Positions 42,101 to 52,826 of a DNA stretch of 64,000 nt are shown here, piece by piece. This DNA comes from Cylindrotheca closterium (taxonomy: Eukaryota > Bacillariophyta > Bacillariophyceae > Bacillariales > Bacillariaceae). The translations under genes and the position numbers were made by a program. Location: the NCBI GenBank assembly GCA_933822405.4, contig CAKOGP040001112.1:124001-188000 (forward strand), written 5' to 3'. Positions within the stretch are counted from its first letter, which is position 1. Each line of letters opens with the position of its first letter. The notes under the pieces were generated by a model. The model was not told where the DNA came from. It saw only the letters and a list, made by a program, of their open reading frames with translations, and did not search any database.

Positions 42101-43225
42101 ATGCAACAACATGGTGATATGTGTCGAGTTCTATTTCAGGGCCCACTGTTTGGTCGCTTGACCAAAGCTGGAAGAGACTACTTGTTGAAGAATGGATGGC
42201 AAGTCTTGTTGGAGAATAATAATGATGATGCTGATAATTTCAATATTGCAGCTGTGCCACTGGGAACACAGCGCCTTGGCTTTGTTTGGCCCACCAAAAC
42301 CGGTCCACAGTTTCAGATCGACGATGCCACCGCTGCCCATATTCGCCCTTTTCCAAAGCACATGACGGATATTTTTGATGACAAGCTACAATTGGCAGAG
42401 GCTTTGAAAGGAACGACATTGGCGCCGCCCTGTCTGTTGCAACCACTCGTGCCGAAAACCATAGATCCCCAGAAACTTTATTTTGTCAAGCACCGCTATG
42501 GTGCCCAGGGGAAAAGTGTCTACGTGTACAGCAAGGATGACCTCTTGGCGTGGCACGGACGGTCCCAGAATCCCCAAGAGTTTGTCATTCAAGAGGAGAT
42601 TTTGCCAGCATTGCATGAGGGCCGCAAATTTGTGCTGCGTTGTCACCTATTGTTGGTACAAAATAGAGACGGCAATAACGATATCCATGGCAGCCATGGC
42701 AGCCATGATATTCCTTCTACTGTTGCTGGATTTGTTCACAAGACTTCCATTATTTGTCAGCACCACACCACTCGCTATCAAAAAGGCATTTCGGAAAAGT
42801 CCTCGCAAGTCAGTCAGGCGGGCAAGAAGCATCCAGCACCCATTCTGTTCCAAGATTTGCCATCCGATCACCCCTGTGCAAACGCCTACGATCAAATATT
42901 CCACTCCTGTCAAACCTTGTGCTCGACGGTTCCAATATCATCGTCTGGCACGACGAATGCTACTACTACTACTACTCCTCCTCCTACATCATTGGCACCA
43001 GAAACAACGTGCTTTGGACTCTTTGGTCTGGATCTCATGATGGATTCAGATGGAGATATTAAAGTCTGTGAAGTGAATTCCCATCCAGCACTAGGCTGGG
43101 GGACCATGTCCAAGGTTCCCCAAGAGGTATTTGAAAGATTGATTGAAGAAACACTGTCACTCCTGTTGCAAAATAGTGATCCAGAGTATGCAGAATCAAA
43201 CTTTGATAAGCTTGGTACATATTGA
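42101..43225 (+). CDS. Tubulin-tyrosine-ligase-like (ATP-grasp) protein
   Basis: A single exon of 374 residues from the ATG at 42101; the frame upstream has only a TTG. TTL-family enzymes ligate amino acids (Tyr, Glu or Gly) to tubulin tails or other proteins. ATP-grasp features: KLYFVKHRYGAQGKSVYVYS (Lys and Gly-rich loop), EFVIQEEILPALHEGRKFVLRCHLLLV (the family pattern YxxQxYIxxPLLxxGRKFDxRxxxLV), and the metal-binding LFGLDLMMDSDGDIKVCEVNSHPAL with the typical D...E-x-N. An insert of about 80 residues containing GSHGSHD and an NATTTTTPPPT tract separates the last two. The protein lacks the tubulin-binding basic patch I would look for in TTLL glutamylases, so its substrate is open. Confidence 0.75.
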   Translation: MQQHGDMCRVLFQGPLFGRLTKAGRDYLLKNGWQVLLENNNDDADNFNIAAVPLGTQRLGFVWPTKTGPQFQIDDATAAHIRPFPKHMTDIFDDKLQLAEALKGTTLAPPCLLQPLVPKTIDPQKLYFVKHRYGAQGKSVYVYSKDDLLAWHGRSQNPQEFVIQEEILPALHEGRKFVLRCHLLLVQNRDGNNDIHGSHGSHDIPSTVAGFVHKTSIICQHHTTRYQKGISEKSSQVSQAGKKHPAPILFQDLPSDHPCANAYDQIFHSCQTLCSTVPISSSGTTNATTTTTPPPTSLAPETTCFGLFGLDLMMDSDGDIKVCEVNSHPALGWGTMSKVPQEVFERLIEETLSLLLQNSDPEYAESNFDKLGTY

Positions 43226-43267
43226 TAGAAATGAAGGATGTGCTTTGAATTTGTATCCTGTATCTTG

Positions 43268-43576
43268 NNNNNNNNNNNNNNNNNNNNNNNNNNNNNNNNN
43301 NNNNNNNNNNNNNNNNNNNNNNNNNNNNNNNNNNNNNNNNNNNNNNNNNNNNNNNNNNNNNNNNNNNNNNNNNNNNNNNNNNNNNNNNNNNNNNNNNNNN
43401 NNNNNNNNNNNNNNNNNNNNNNNNNNNNNNNNNNNNNNNNNNNNNNNNNNNNNNNNNNNNNNNNNNNNNNNNNNNNNNNNNNNNNNNNNNNNNNNNNNNN
43501 NNNNNNNNNNNNNNNNNNNNNNNNNNNNNNNNNNNNNNNNNNNNNNNNNNNNNNNNNNNNNNNNNNNNNNNNNNNN
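43268..43576. other. Assembly gap (309 N)
   Basis: An unresolved run between the ligase-like gene and the second RING gene; the start codon of the latter lies just after the gap, so its promoter is unseen. Confidence 0.99.
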
Positions 43577-43583
43577 AACAATC

Positions 43584-45113
43584 ATGAACGACAATACATG
43601 TTCCATTTGTTTGGAGGCTCTGCTGGGATCCGAGGCCAATCAAAAAGTAGGAACCACGGTCCCTTGTGGGCATTGCTTTCATGCCGATTGTTTTGAAATG
43701 TGGAAGGCGACCAAAGGAAGATCCTGCAAGTGTCCCAATTGTAATGTGCAATCCAAGAAATTCGTGACTTTATTCCTGAGTGTGGGAGCTGAAATGAATG
43801 CCAACGATGATGATTTGAGTTTATCGTCTACCGAACAAGATGATGATGATGTCGAGCGAGATAATGAGGACATGCAACAATCGAATGATAATGAAGGCAT
43901 CGACACAGGAGAACAAGCTGAATCGAGAGGCAGCCAGCAGCAAAGTCAAGATACCATCGTTATTGATGATGATGAAGATGACAACGCCGAGAACGATGAT
44001 GATGATTCCGTCCAAGTTGTCGACCTGACCATGTCGCCGTTGAGCAGTCCACCTGCGAGGCAGGTGCGGCAACTCACTGAATCTTCATCATCGTCTGCTA
44101 GTACTCCTCCTTCTTCTTCGGTTGCTCGAAGGCCACGGCCAGCAGCACCGAAGACGTCACCAAGCACTGGCAATGACAACAGTGGCGATCAGAACGATCG
44201 ATTTAAAAAGATTGCCAAGAAATACAAGCGAAAATTCCAGCAGAAACAATCCCAATGCCAAGAGCAGTACAAGCAGCACCAAGAACTCACTGCCAGAATG
44301 AATGAAATTCAAAATGCAGCTGCGGAAAAAGAAGGCAAATTACGGCAACTTCAGGAACAAAGCCAAATGCAACAACTGGAAATTGATCACCTGTCACTGG
44401 TGGACGTCCGACGCCTCTCGGAATTGAACAGCAAGAATCGACAAGTGGCCAAGTTGACATCGGATGTTCAACGCCTCAATACAGAATATACCAAGCTCAA
44501 GGCCAGCTATGAAAAGGATTTGTGTCAAGCTCATTCGAGTAGTACGGCAGAAGTCAAGGAATTGGCGGCACGGACCAAGGATGTGGAACAAGAAAATGCT
44601 CGATTGCGGGCGGCCATGCCACAATATGGTGGTGGAGGTCGCAATAACAGCATGTACAATGCAGGAGCACTCCAAAAGAAAAAGACTAGCAAGAGACAAG
44701 ACAACAATGACGTCGCCCGCGCCTTGCGAGGGATGGATGCGGTCCGGACCATTCCGGGATCCTCGAAACGCAAGTCTGCTGACGAGGAGGCTCCTGTACA
44801 TGACACGACACGATATTCGGCCCAAGCATCACGAATTGCCATGGCGGGACAAAAGAAACAACGAAAGGGTCCCCTCGGTGCTGCGGCTGCAGCCATGCTG
44901 TCCAATAGTAGTAGTAGTAGCAAACCAAAATCTTCGAGACATCACGAGTCAATGACAATGTCAACGACATCATTGACTGTCAATCATCGAAATCGACGAC
45001 CGTTGCAACGGATCAATAGCCATGACGCTTCACATTCACATGCAAATTCACAGCAGACCAAACACAAAAACAAGGCTCCACCAAAAATGGCATCCATGTT
45101 TCAGCGACGATAA
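43584..45113 (+). CDS. TRAIP-like RING E3 with tandem SUMO-interacting motifs
   Basis: A single exon of 509 residues, starting at the ATG seven bases after the gap. The RING reads CSIC, VPCGHCFHADCFEMW and CKCPNC, followed by KKFVTLFLS as in TRAIP. An acidic, Ser-rich region contains two candidate SUMO-interacting motifs: TIVIDDDEDD and VQVVDLTMSPL (the V-V-D-L-T core flanked by acids is the classical type). Residues about 200-370 form a coiled coil (FKKIAKKYKRKFQQKQSQCQ; VAKLTSDVQRLNTEYTKLKA). The tail is basic and disordered. RING plus tandem SIMs is the composition of SUMO-targeted ubiquitin ligases, which ubiquitinate SUMOylated nuclear proteins at damage or replication sites. The paralogue at 39987 lacks the SIMs and has an intron inside the RING that this gene does not have. 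Confidence 0.8.
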   Translation: MNDNTCSICLEALLGSEANQKVGTTVPCGHCFHADCFEMWKATKGRSCKCPNCNVQSKKFVTLFLSVGAEMNANDDDLSLSSTEQDDDDVERDNEDMQQSNDNEGIDTGEQAESRGSQQQSQDTIVIDDDEDDNAENDDDDSVQVVDLTMSPLSSPPARQVRQLTESSSSSASTPPSSSVARRPRPAAPKTSPSTGNDNSGDQNDRFKKIAKKYKRKFQQKQSQCQEQYKQHQELTARMNEIQNAAAEKEGKLRQLQEQSQMQQLEIDHLSLVDVRRLSELNSKNRQVAKLTSDVQRLNTEYTKLKASYEKDLCQAHSSSTAEVKELAARTKDVEQENARLRAAMPQYGGGGRNNSMYNAGALQKKKTSKRQDNNDVARALRGMDAVRTIPGSSKRKSADEEAPVHDTTRYSAQASRIAMAGQKKQRKGPLGAAAAAMLSNSSSSSKPKSSRHHESMTMSTTSLTVNHRNRRPLQRINSHDASHSHANSQQTKHKNKAPPKMASMFQRR

Positions 45114-46061
45114 TATGATAGCTATCTGGTTTGTATGTTCTGAACAAATTGTGTGTAGGTTATAGGATGGATTCTATGGATGATTGAGTCGTGGCGACAG
45201 CGTAGAAATAAAAGTTTCCAGAGCTTGTGTTGTTGGACGACTGGGCACTGAGAGTTTGCACGGTGCAAACGGAAACAGGATGTATTCTGATAATGATTCG
45301 TGGCGGCAGCACGAGCAGGCAATATCCAAAACTTGGGAAGACAGGGCGCTAGAGGTTGCAGGTTGCGTTTCGACGAAACAGATGACACAATTGTATACAC
45401 GTTAACCGGATGTCGACGATCTGTCAGAAATGTCGACGATCTGTCAGAAATGCATGAAAAACCATGCACCTCCTGTCACTTTTCGCGAAAACCGAATACT
45501 GCTGATCATGGATTCATTCTTCATGAGCTCCATTTAGCTACCCAAGCACAGGGACAAGTCGTTTTCTATTGATATATACAATCAATTGGCATTCCTGCTT
45601 TCAGTTACCCATTTTGTTGCATTCATTGTCGGCTTTTGAGCCCCTACTGCTTTGCAAAAAGCCCTACCGCAGGTAACAGGTACCTGGTACTTGGTGCGAA
45701 CCGAAGATATATGCATATATATGCTAAATTTGAGCAAACAGAATGAATATATATGCAACCTTTTTGTGCGTACTTACACCGTTAGATGAGAGGAGAACAT
45801 GGAAGGTTTTGGAAGTGCGATCTTTATATGTGACATCCCTTTCTTTGTGCACCTGTACGCTGGAACTTTTCCCGAAAAATGCATAGAGATAATGAAATAC
45901 CCATGGTCCTGACACCATGCAGTATTGTACTGGCACTTGATGTAGATTTTTTTAGATCCAAGCAGTGGAAACTCCGTAGCCGAGAGGCACCGTTGTAGCC
46001 CAATTTTTGAGAGTATCGTAACAGTAGATAAGGCGACAAGGGACAGCACAAAAGTAAAATA
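45114..46061. other. Intergenic region with a 20-bp tandem duplication
   Basis: TGTCGACGATCTGTCAGAAA is repeated exactly at 45411-45430 and 45431-45450. ATATGCATATATATGC alternation near 45710-45760. No supported gene; short minus-strand frames around 45774-46049 have no recognisable similarity. Confidence 0.6.
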
Positions 46062-46715
46062 ATGAATGACAACTTTTCATCCGTGGTCATCACGAAGAAT
46101 GAGGATACCAACAACTATGAAACTAGATTCCTAGATGATGTAGTTGTACCTGAGCGCGAGAATTTCCGGTTCCGCAAGCTTGTGTCAAACAAGAGAAAAC
46201 GAAGAAGCTCGACGATTGTAGATCAAATGGGAGGAGAATTTCGGTTGCAAGCGCTCGTGATGTACCTCTCCCAACGAGTTCTTGGCGATTCGAGGTTATC
46301 CTCAGTCTTTGGGTCCTTTTCATTGAAAGCACTAGCGCTCTTGCTTGGGGATATGATGTGGTACGCTCTGGATGATTCGTTTGATGCATGCATTGAAGAG
46401 AAAAAGCACCTCAAATCGAAGTTGCTAAAGAAGCTTTGTCGCCTGGGACTTATGGATGAAGCTGAATACTTCGATATACTGGCAGAACACTTCCTTAACT
46501 CAATGCGCATGTGCAGCTTCAGAAACACCAGAATAATTACCCAACTCGGAGATCGTTTCTTGTCGCTCAGAGCAGCCCTGCAAGAGGTCGCTGATCGAAT
46601 AGCAGTGAAAACGACGAAGTTCCCAGCAACGCTATTTGCTTTCCTTCGAAATCCAATATCATGGTGTACAACGCAAAGCCATCGAAGCGTGATTTCTGAT
46701 TCGCACCAATCTTGA
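46062..46715 (+). CDS. Hypothetical helical protein, faint globin resemblance
   Basis: A single ATG-started frame of 217 residues. A basic stretch KRKRRSS lies near residue 47. Residues 55-175 are predicted almost entirely helical: LQALVMYLSQRVLGDSRLSSVFGSFSLKALALLLGDMMWYAL, then EEKKHLKSKLLKKLCRLGLM, EAEYFDILAEHFLNSM and TQLGDRFLSLRAALQEV. The order (helix, D-x-x-L-xx-xF, long helix, short turn, (E/D)xF/YD, final helix) recalls two-on-two truncated globins. No His sits clearly where the proximal heme ligand should be, so heme binding is doubtful. It may instead be an unrelated helical bundle. Coding status is supported only by length and amino-acid composition. Confidence 0.45.
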   Translation: MNDNFSSVVITKNEDTNNYETRFLDDVVVPERENFRFRKLVSNKRKRRSSTIVDQMGGEFRLQALVMYLSQRVLGDSRLSSVFGSFSLKALALLLGDMMWYALDDSFDACIEEKKHLKSKLLKKLCRLGLMDEAEYFDILAEHFLNSMRMCSFRNTRIITQLGDRFLSLRAALQEVADRIAVKTTKFPATLFAFLRNPISWCTTQSHRSVISDSHQS

Positions 46716-47938
46716 TATCATGTTGCCACTGGGAGTCTACGCAAGCTGTACGTTGGGGGTCTTTACAAGTTGTACGTTGGTTCTGTGCCGTGTAAACTAG
46801 TTCTTGTGTTCAAGAAGATATGGCATCTCGTCACCCATTGCTGCACCTCCTCCACAGAGTTTGGCAGGCCAGTTCGCGACATTGAGGTTCAGCAGCTTGC
46901 CAAAGGCGAGGAGCAAGGCTTGATAAGCCGCTTTTGTTGAAAACAACGAATACATCCAGACTCACTACCCGTGACGCCATGAACAATGCGGCGAAAATTT
47001 CGCACAAGCTGATACACACGACAGTAGCGTAATGGCAGCTAGTTTGCTTCCGTTCTTTGAGAATCATTTGTCGCTTCTTGCATGGTGAAAACGTGTGTTT
47101 CAAGGAGGTGTAATGAATCCTGCTGTCTTCTGAATTTGTGTATCCCGCACCAGGCAGCCATGCAGTAACGACACGTCGGAACATCAACAAGGACCATTCA
47201 TCTTATGATTATCAATGTTCATTGATCTCATGAAGACACGAAGGCAACTGATCATTCCTTATGTCTTCGACAATGTCTGTGAGCTGCTATGATAAAGCAA
47301 GATAAGCAAGAAGATACTATTCTGGGGGGCATCTGAAGATGCTGGCTGCAAGCAAATTGAATGGAGGTATGTTGAAAACTGAAACGGGATGGTTGTTCTG
47401 GGTCAAGGTTATATCCCAATAACTCATCCATATCGAAAAGAGACATAGTGGTTTAGCAAGTGCCAAGATTAAAAGCCCAAGTCGCAGTTCGAAGTTGTAC
47501 AAATAGCCTTCTTACTTTCTACCAGCCTGTACCGTAGTTCTGAGAGTGGACATGTCTGTTATGCGTCCGAAACCAGTCGAAGGAATCGCACAGGTCACGT
47601 TTACGAGCTTTCGTGGCCCCAAATTGAAAATGTTATCGTATTGTAATGAAGTATCATCTCGAGTGGACGAGTGCTACACGTATACCGGTAGCAAGGTAGA
47701 CTCAATGAGGTAACCAAACTGAGAAAAAAAGAGGTGCCAAAACAAGTGCTTAGCTCATGGTGTACTATATACCGGTATGGATTAAATATGTTTCAAATAA
47801 TGGTCCTCGCACTCCTTGATCGTGGAAAAATGTGAATGTAAAGTTTTAAAAAATAGCATTGTTGCTTACTCTAGGACAGTTTGTGCAGTATAGTACTGGC
47901 ACCAGTACCTGTTCGTCGCTTCTGAGCATAGTACCTAT
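46716..47938. other. Long intergenic region, no gene recognised
   Basis: About 1.2 kb. The direct pair CGTTGGGGGTCTTTACAAG/CGTTGGTTCTGTGCCG after GTAC at about 46750-46790 is the only local repeat noticed. Frames on both strands here lack protein-like features. Confidence 0.45.
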
Positions 47939-48565
47939 TTATGCACGGCACAAAAATTTTTGTGCATCCTTTTGGTCCTTCAAACCAAATTGACGGGCCA
48001 ATCGGAGGCTTTCTTTGGATGTTTCTTCACATGAGCGAGCCAACTCTTCGTCGCAATGTTCCTTTTGTTTTTGTTTCTGGGCCTCTTGGGTGAAAAATAC
48101 TGCATTGAAATGCCGGTCTATGATCTTTTTGCGGAAGATCCCGCCACCAGAGTGAATTTCCAGGCCACGATAACTAGTGCCCTTTTCTTTGGGGAGGCTA
48201 TAGTCGATCATTTCGACGATCCTTTCTTTTTCACATTCAATATCCCACATCTCCACTCTATTGAGCCAATAACTTTCAATCTCTTCTTTGGAGAGATCGT
48301 CGCGACTGATAGTGGAAACAGTTTGTTCCAGATTATCTGCGAATCGCACGTTTTTCCTTTCACCGTTATCGTGAAGCGGTTTTCTGATGAGAAGTGGTGT
48401 GGAATGATCGGACGAGTTGTGTACAAAGTTCAGCAAACTATCCACAGAAGAGGCATGTAGACTCTTCATTGATTCCTGTTGCTGATGGTGGTGGTCAGAT
48501 CTACCGTTGTTATCGGCAATGCAGATGTATACATCTCCTTCTGATTCTGGGTGGTAGGGTGGCAT
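47939..48565 (-). CDS. Conserved diatom-type hypothetical protein
   Basis: A single exon of 208 residues. The first 70 residues are His/Gln/Ser-rich. From residue 72 it follows a pattern I recall from many diatom proteins of unknown function: VRFADNLEQTVSTI, then EEIESYWLNRVEMWDIECE (Trp-containing helix), RGLEIHSGGGIFRKKIIDR, and a charged helix AVFFTQEAQKQKQKEHCDEE ending in SLRLARQFGLKDQKDAQKF. In such proteins the RGLE box and the AV-x-x-x-Q helix are the most conserved parts. No signal peptide, membrane segment or enzymatic motif is present. Function unknown; the expansion in diatoms is from memory and should be treated as such. Confidence 0.65.
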   Translation of the reverse strand: MPPYHPESEGDVYICIADNNGRSDHHHQQQESMKSLHASSVDSLLNFVHNSSDHSTPLLIRKPLHDNGERKNVRFADNLEQTVSTISRDDLSKEEIESYWLNRVEMWDIECEKERIVEMIDYSLPKEKGTSYRGLEIHSGGGIFRKKIIDRHFNAVFFTQEAQKQKQKEHCDEELARSCEETSKESLRLARQFGLKDQKDAQKFLCRA

Positions 48566-49558
48566 GGTGCGGGCGCCGATGCAAGTTTTTTATGAGAAAC
48601 TCGTGTTGTACGACTACCAAGCTCTTGATAAGAATCTTTTTTTGTGGGAGGAGTTCTGGCGAGAATCTAAAACATGGAGCAGTAACAGTCAGTCGTCCTT
48701 CCGCGCCGTTCAACTGTCCTTTACTTAACAAATGTGACTGAGAGAAGCTTTTGTTAAGTGATTGCGTGGCAGTCGATGAATTAGAAAACACCACGATTTC
48801 ATATATAAACTTTTCGCATCCTATCATATTTTGATTAATGCATTTTTTCCCTCCCCGTATGAGCAGAAGTGGTTCACGGTCGCGTTACAATTTCACTCTT
48901 GCACTCCTCCTCATGGTTCCAGCTCAAAAAGATGTTACCGATACACCAAGCTGAGCATAATCGAAACCAAAGACTGTCAAAAGGTAAATACTGTCGATTT
49001 TCCTCCAAATTGATAGAAACGATCCTTTTATGAAATAATAGAGTTTGTTAACATTTTAGTACTTGGACTACTTTTCAACACGACTCCTGCTGCGACTGGC
49101 TGGTGTAGGAGTAGTATGCTTGTTGAAGCAGCAGCACGGCACAATCAAATGGATGTTTTGCCATCTCATCTCCTCATAATGTCGTTCTCATAATCACTAT
49201 CACACTTGATCCCTTGCTCGTTTGACTGAATTCTGGAGGGTGGAACAAGACGATTATTGTGATTGCACATAGCGCTATGGAACATCCAGACCTCGACGCT
49301 TCAAAAGCAACAATTTGGAGGAACAAGTGTGATTAAAACAAGGTACATAGTCAGCTTTATATGTTGACGAGCAGACAAAAGATACTGATCGTGCAAAATG
49401 TTGGATGATGATAGTGAGTTCGGATTGGATTTACGTGGTTTCCTTCCAATTACATCCAGTTCCTTGCAATTCATCCGCATTATATGGCCTCATAAAACCA
49501 GATAAGCCACTACATACATAATATCACTCTCATAAAAACAAAAGACATCAACAGTGAA
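48566..49558. other. Intergenic region
   Basis: About 1 kb between divergent genes. No coding, RNA or repeat was found beyond short A/T tracts. It must contain the promoter of the alpha/beta hydrolase. Confidence 0.45.
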
Positions 49559-50512
49559 ATGAGTTCATTACAAGGCACGGCATGCTTTGAAGCGATCAAC
49601 GGCCCAGCACCCGGAAAATTCCTCAAGACGGAACATGGCAACACCCACTATCTTCTGGAGGGACCAGAATCTTCTAAACTACTAGTGATTTTGCAACACG
49701 GACTGGGAAGTCACATGGGAATATTCGACCAAACTGCCAAGGATTTGGTAGCCAAAGGATTGCGAGTGCTACGATTTGATTTTTATGACCGTGGATACAG
49801 CGAAACGGACCCAGAACGCTATCCGGTTTCGGGAGCGACTCATGCATTGGACTTTACACTCGAAGTGTATGTTCAACAAGTCCGAGATGTGGTAACTGCG
49901 CTCGGTCTAGAGAAACAAGACTGCATCTTTTGTGGACATTCAACAGGTGGGGTAGCATGCATTGGGTATGCTGCCAAATATCCGGAACATCTCAAAGGCT
50001 TGATTTTGGCCAGCGCCGTTTGCCTACCAGCGAGTAAACCACTTGCTGCCCGTATCGCAGACCTACCTTATATTGGCAACATGATTGTGAGCCTGTTTGG
50101 TGGAAATGCCATGATCAAGTTTGCCACAGCTTCCTGCAAGAATCCATCCGGATTTCCAGAGGTTCAAGATTTCTTGGACAAGCTGGCCCGGAATGTGCAA
50201 GAAAACAAGAGATACTTTGCCTCCATTCGATCTACCAACGGATACTGCAAGGGATTCGTGGGTTCCGCAGAAGAAGAATTTCGAACCGTTTGCAGACACA
50301 AGGTCCCACTTCATATGATCTGGGGTGAAGCTGATGAATCCGTTCCGTACTCCCAGAGTCTCGAATTACAACGCATTGCAAAGGACGAGGAAGGTCTAGA
50401 GGATGTTACAGCCGTCTCCTATGAAGGGATCCCGCACAATACCATGTTTGTGGACGCCAAACAAGCAGAATTCTCCGAGTCTGTCTGCATTTTTGTTTCC
50501 AGGTTCCAGTAG
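49559..50512 (+). CDS. Alpha/beta hydrolase (monoacylglycerol-lipase-like or esterase)
   Basis: An intronless gene of 317 residues, complete for a single-domain alpha/beta hydrolase. The oxyanion strand is LVILQHGLGSHMGIFDQTA; the nucleophile elbow is CGHSTGGVACIGYAA with Ser in GHSTG; the acid is in MIWGEADESVPY; the catalytic His is in GIPHNTMF. FDFYDRGYSETD is the usual conserved turn after strand 4. There is no signal peptide, so it is cytosolic or membrane-associated through the cap (LPYIGNMIVSLFGG). The arrangement fits the carboxylesterase/C-C hydrolase group; the substrate is not deducible. Confidence 0.9.
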   Translation: MSSLQGTACFEAINGPAPGKFLKTEHGNTHYLLEGPESSKLLVILQHGLGSHMGIFDQTAKDLVAKGLRVLRFDFYDRGYSETDPERYPVSGATHALDFTLEVYVQQVRDVVTALGLEKQDCIFCGHSTGGVACIGYAAKYPEHLKGLILASAVCLPASKPLAARIADLPYIGNMIVSLFGGNAMIKFATASCKNPSGFPEVQDFLDKLARNVQENKRYFASIRSTNGYCKGFVGSAEEEFRTVCRHKVPLHMIWGEADESVPYSQSLELQRIAKDEEGLEDVTAVSYEGIPHNTMFVDAKQAEFSESVCIFVSRFQ

Positions 50513-50861
50513 TATAGTACTGTAGTATTTTGCTGAATCTGAAATGAACTGACTTGATGAAGGCCAATGCAGAAACAGCCGACAAAGAAGAGGACGACTA
50601 TACCAGCAGGGCAAAGATAATACTTTTTTAGCATACCTACGAAACAAGAATACTAGAACAATACCTTATTACTAGATTGGCAGTAAGTACAGTAAATAGT
50701 AGGTAGAACGAAGCACACATGTACATAATAAATAACTTAGAATCATCTCCGATCAAGACAGCGGAGAACCATCACTACACACATATATGTAAAGAAACCA
50801 TCTTGCGCCAATTCAGTGCAATAGAATATAATGCAATGCAATTCGTTTCATTTGGTTTCAT
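50513..50861. other. Convergent spacer
   Basis: 3' flanks of two converging genes; no further feature was seen. Confidence 0.5.
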
Positions 50862-52826
50862 TTACATGCCATTGACAATAGCGTTTTGAACGTCTTCCAC
50901 CGTAATAAAGATTTCCTCGGGCGAAAAGGCAGGCATTCGACTTTGTCCGGGACTCATCATCTTGATGGGGGAGATGGAAACCTTGCTGGCAGCGTCATCA
51001 AAGTTGATGCGTTTGCCAATTTCGGCACGAACTCCTTGCAAGAGCAAATCGGAAATGCGACCGTTGCGTTCCGCACGCCATTCGTCATCCGTGTTGGTGC
51101 TGATCAAATCCGCCAAGTATTCGACAGTCACACCATCACCGGCAATGAATCCCTTCGCTCCAACCTTGGACAAGAACATGCGGGCAATGGATGCAGAAGA
51201 TGGATCAGGAATTTCAATGCGAGTCAAGAAATAGTTCTTGAAACCAATTTCCGATGACAAAATTCGTTGCAAATTCAATGGATTGCCCGTCAAGATAACA
51301 ACCGGGTTTCCAGATGGCAAACAACGAGCAATTTCACGAAGAGCGGCACCACCATGATCTCTTCCACGAGGACGAGCTGTCGATGGCAACAAAGTATAAG
51401 CTTCGTTCAAGACCAAGACCCCACCATTGGCCTTTTGCAAGACTTGGCGAGTCTTGAAGATGGTCCGAGCCTCGCTCTTGCGATCAATCAAATCATCACG
51501 TCCACAGACGACAAAATTCTTGTTCTTGGTGACACCGACATCAAAAAAGGTTTCTGCCAACGTCTTGGCCACCATGGACTTGCCCGTTCCAGCATTACCT
51601 TGGAGTGCAATGTGATGAGGACAAATTCTCGCTCCGGGAGCGTACTTTTGAACCTCCATGGTCCGACGCAGGCCACGGACTTGGTTCTTGACCGTTTCCA
51701 AGCCAACAATTTTGGAAAGAGCCAATTCCACGAGATCATCTGGTGGACAGAGGGCATCTTCAATGAGTTGGGCCTCTTCTTCCACTTCATTGCGGGCCAT
51801 GAATCCTTCGTCCATGCCTCCGGTCATGGGATTGTCGGCCGCTGCCGCCTTGCGGACCTGGTCCATCATGTTTTCGGCCGTACCGGCATTGTCCGGATTG
51901 ATTCCAGCCGAATACAAGGCATGTTTGTGTCCCTCATAAATGTCCATGAGCAGACCCAGAACCTCTTCCATTTCGTCGTTGGTTCCCTGAGTGGCCTCTT
52001 GGGCTCGTGCAAATTCACGTTCCGCTGCCTCACAACGTCTCTTGGCCTTTTCCAAGAGTTCGTCCTCTGTGGGTGGAACCTTTTTGCCTTGTAGTAGAGA
52101 GACGACATTGGGAGACGCTCCATCGGCAATGGCAAGATCCAGAGGGGTGTTGTTGTCATTGTTCTTCATGGTGGCTCCCTCAGGGTAGGCATTGTACAAG
52201 GCTTCTACAACTTCCAAAGGAGCATTGTAGTGAGCCGCATAATGCAAAGGCAAGTTACCGTGGTTGTTCTTTTGGGCAGCGCCTTCGGGGTAAATCTTGA
52301 GCAAAACCTTTTCGACTTCCAAGGGTCCCTTCTTCCAGGCAGTAAAGTGCAATGGAAGATTACCATAGTTGTTGGTGATGGAAGCAGCTTCAGGGTAGGC
52401 TTCCAAAAGGGCCTCTACAATTGCATGGACAGGTGATGAGATGGGATGAGATGAGATGAGACGGGCACTTTTTCAATGTGGTTCCAGTATGATTATTTTT
52501 CACTTTTTTTTCTTTCACTCACCAGCTACTTCCAAAGGAGCACGGAACGAAGTGGCCGAATGCAAAGGCAAGTTACCACGATCATTCTTGATTTGAGTTT
52601 CGTGTCTACGATAATTGAAAAAAGGAAAAAAGAAAGCGTTTAGGGGAGGGTTTCCAGTTTGCATTCCATACCGATGACGCACATGCAAATCAACAAATGC
52701 ATTGCTAATAAGAATAACTCCAACAACAACAACAACAACAACAACGTACTTGGTAGCTGGATCAGTGGCACGGGCAATGGCAGCCTTCCATCCTTTGGCT
52801 AGTTCGTGAAGATCAGTGTATCCCAT
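50862..52826 (-). CDS. Ankyrin-repeat/CbbX-like AAA protein with degraded ATPase site
   Basis: Exons 52826-52750, 52605-52523 and 52414-50862 give 570 residues. Donors GTACGT and GTGAGT; phases 2 and 1. The start MGYTDLHELAKGW is chosen because it matches the divergent paralogue, although an upstream in-frame ATG exists at 52937. Four ankyrin units follow, three with a near-identical core (RGNLPLHSA, YGNLPLHFTA, HGNLPLHYAA, NTPLDLAI). After a helical linker comes a CbbX/CfxQ-type AAA module: Walker A QGNAGTGKSMVAK near residue 325 is intact. Walker B is GVLVLNEAYTL, with Asn at about residue 389 for the catalytic-site Asp. The arginine-finger region (LRKRF in the paralogue) is GFKNYF. A nucleotide may bind, but hydrolysis is probably lost. 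Confidence 0.85.

Noticed and set aside
43059..43751. Open frames through the gap at 43268-43576
   Set aside because: Artifact of N; the real genes end at 43225 and start at 43584.
48056..48460. 134-residue plus-strand frame
   Set aside because: Antisense of the conserved hypothetical gene at 47939-48565.
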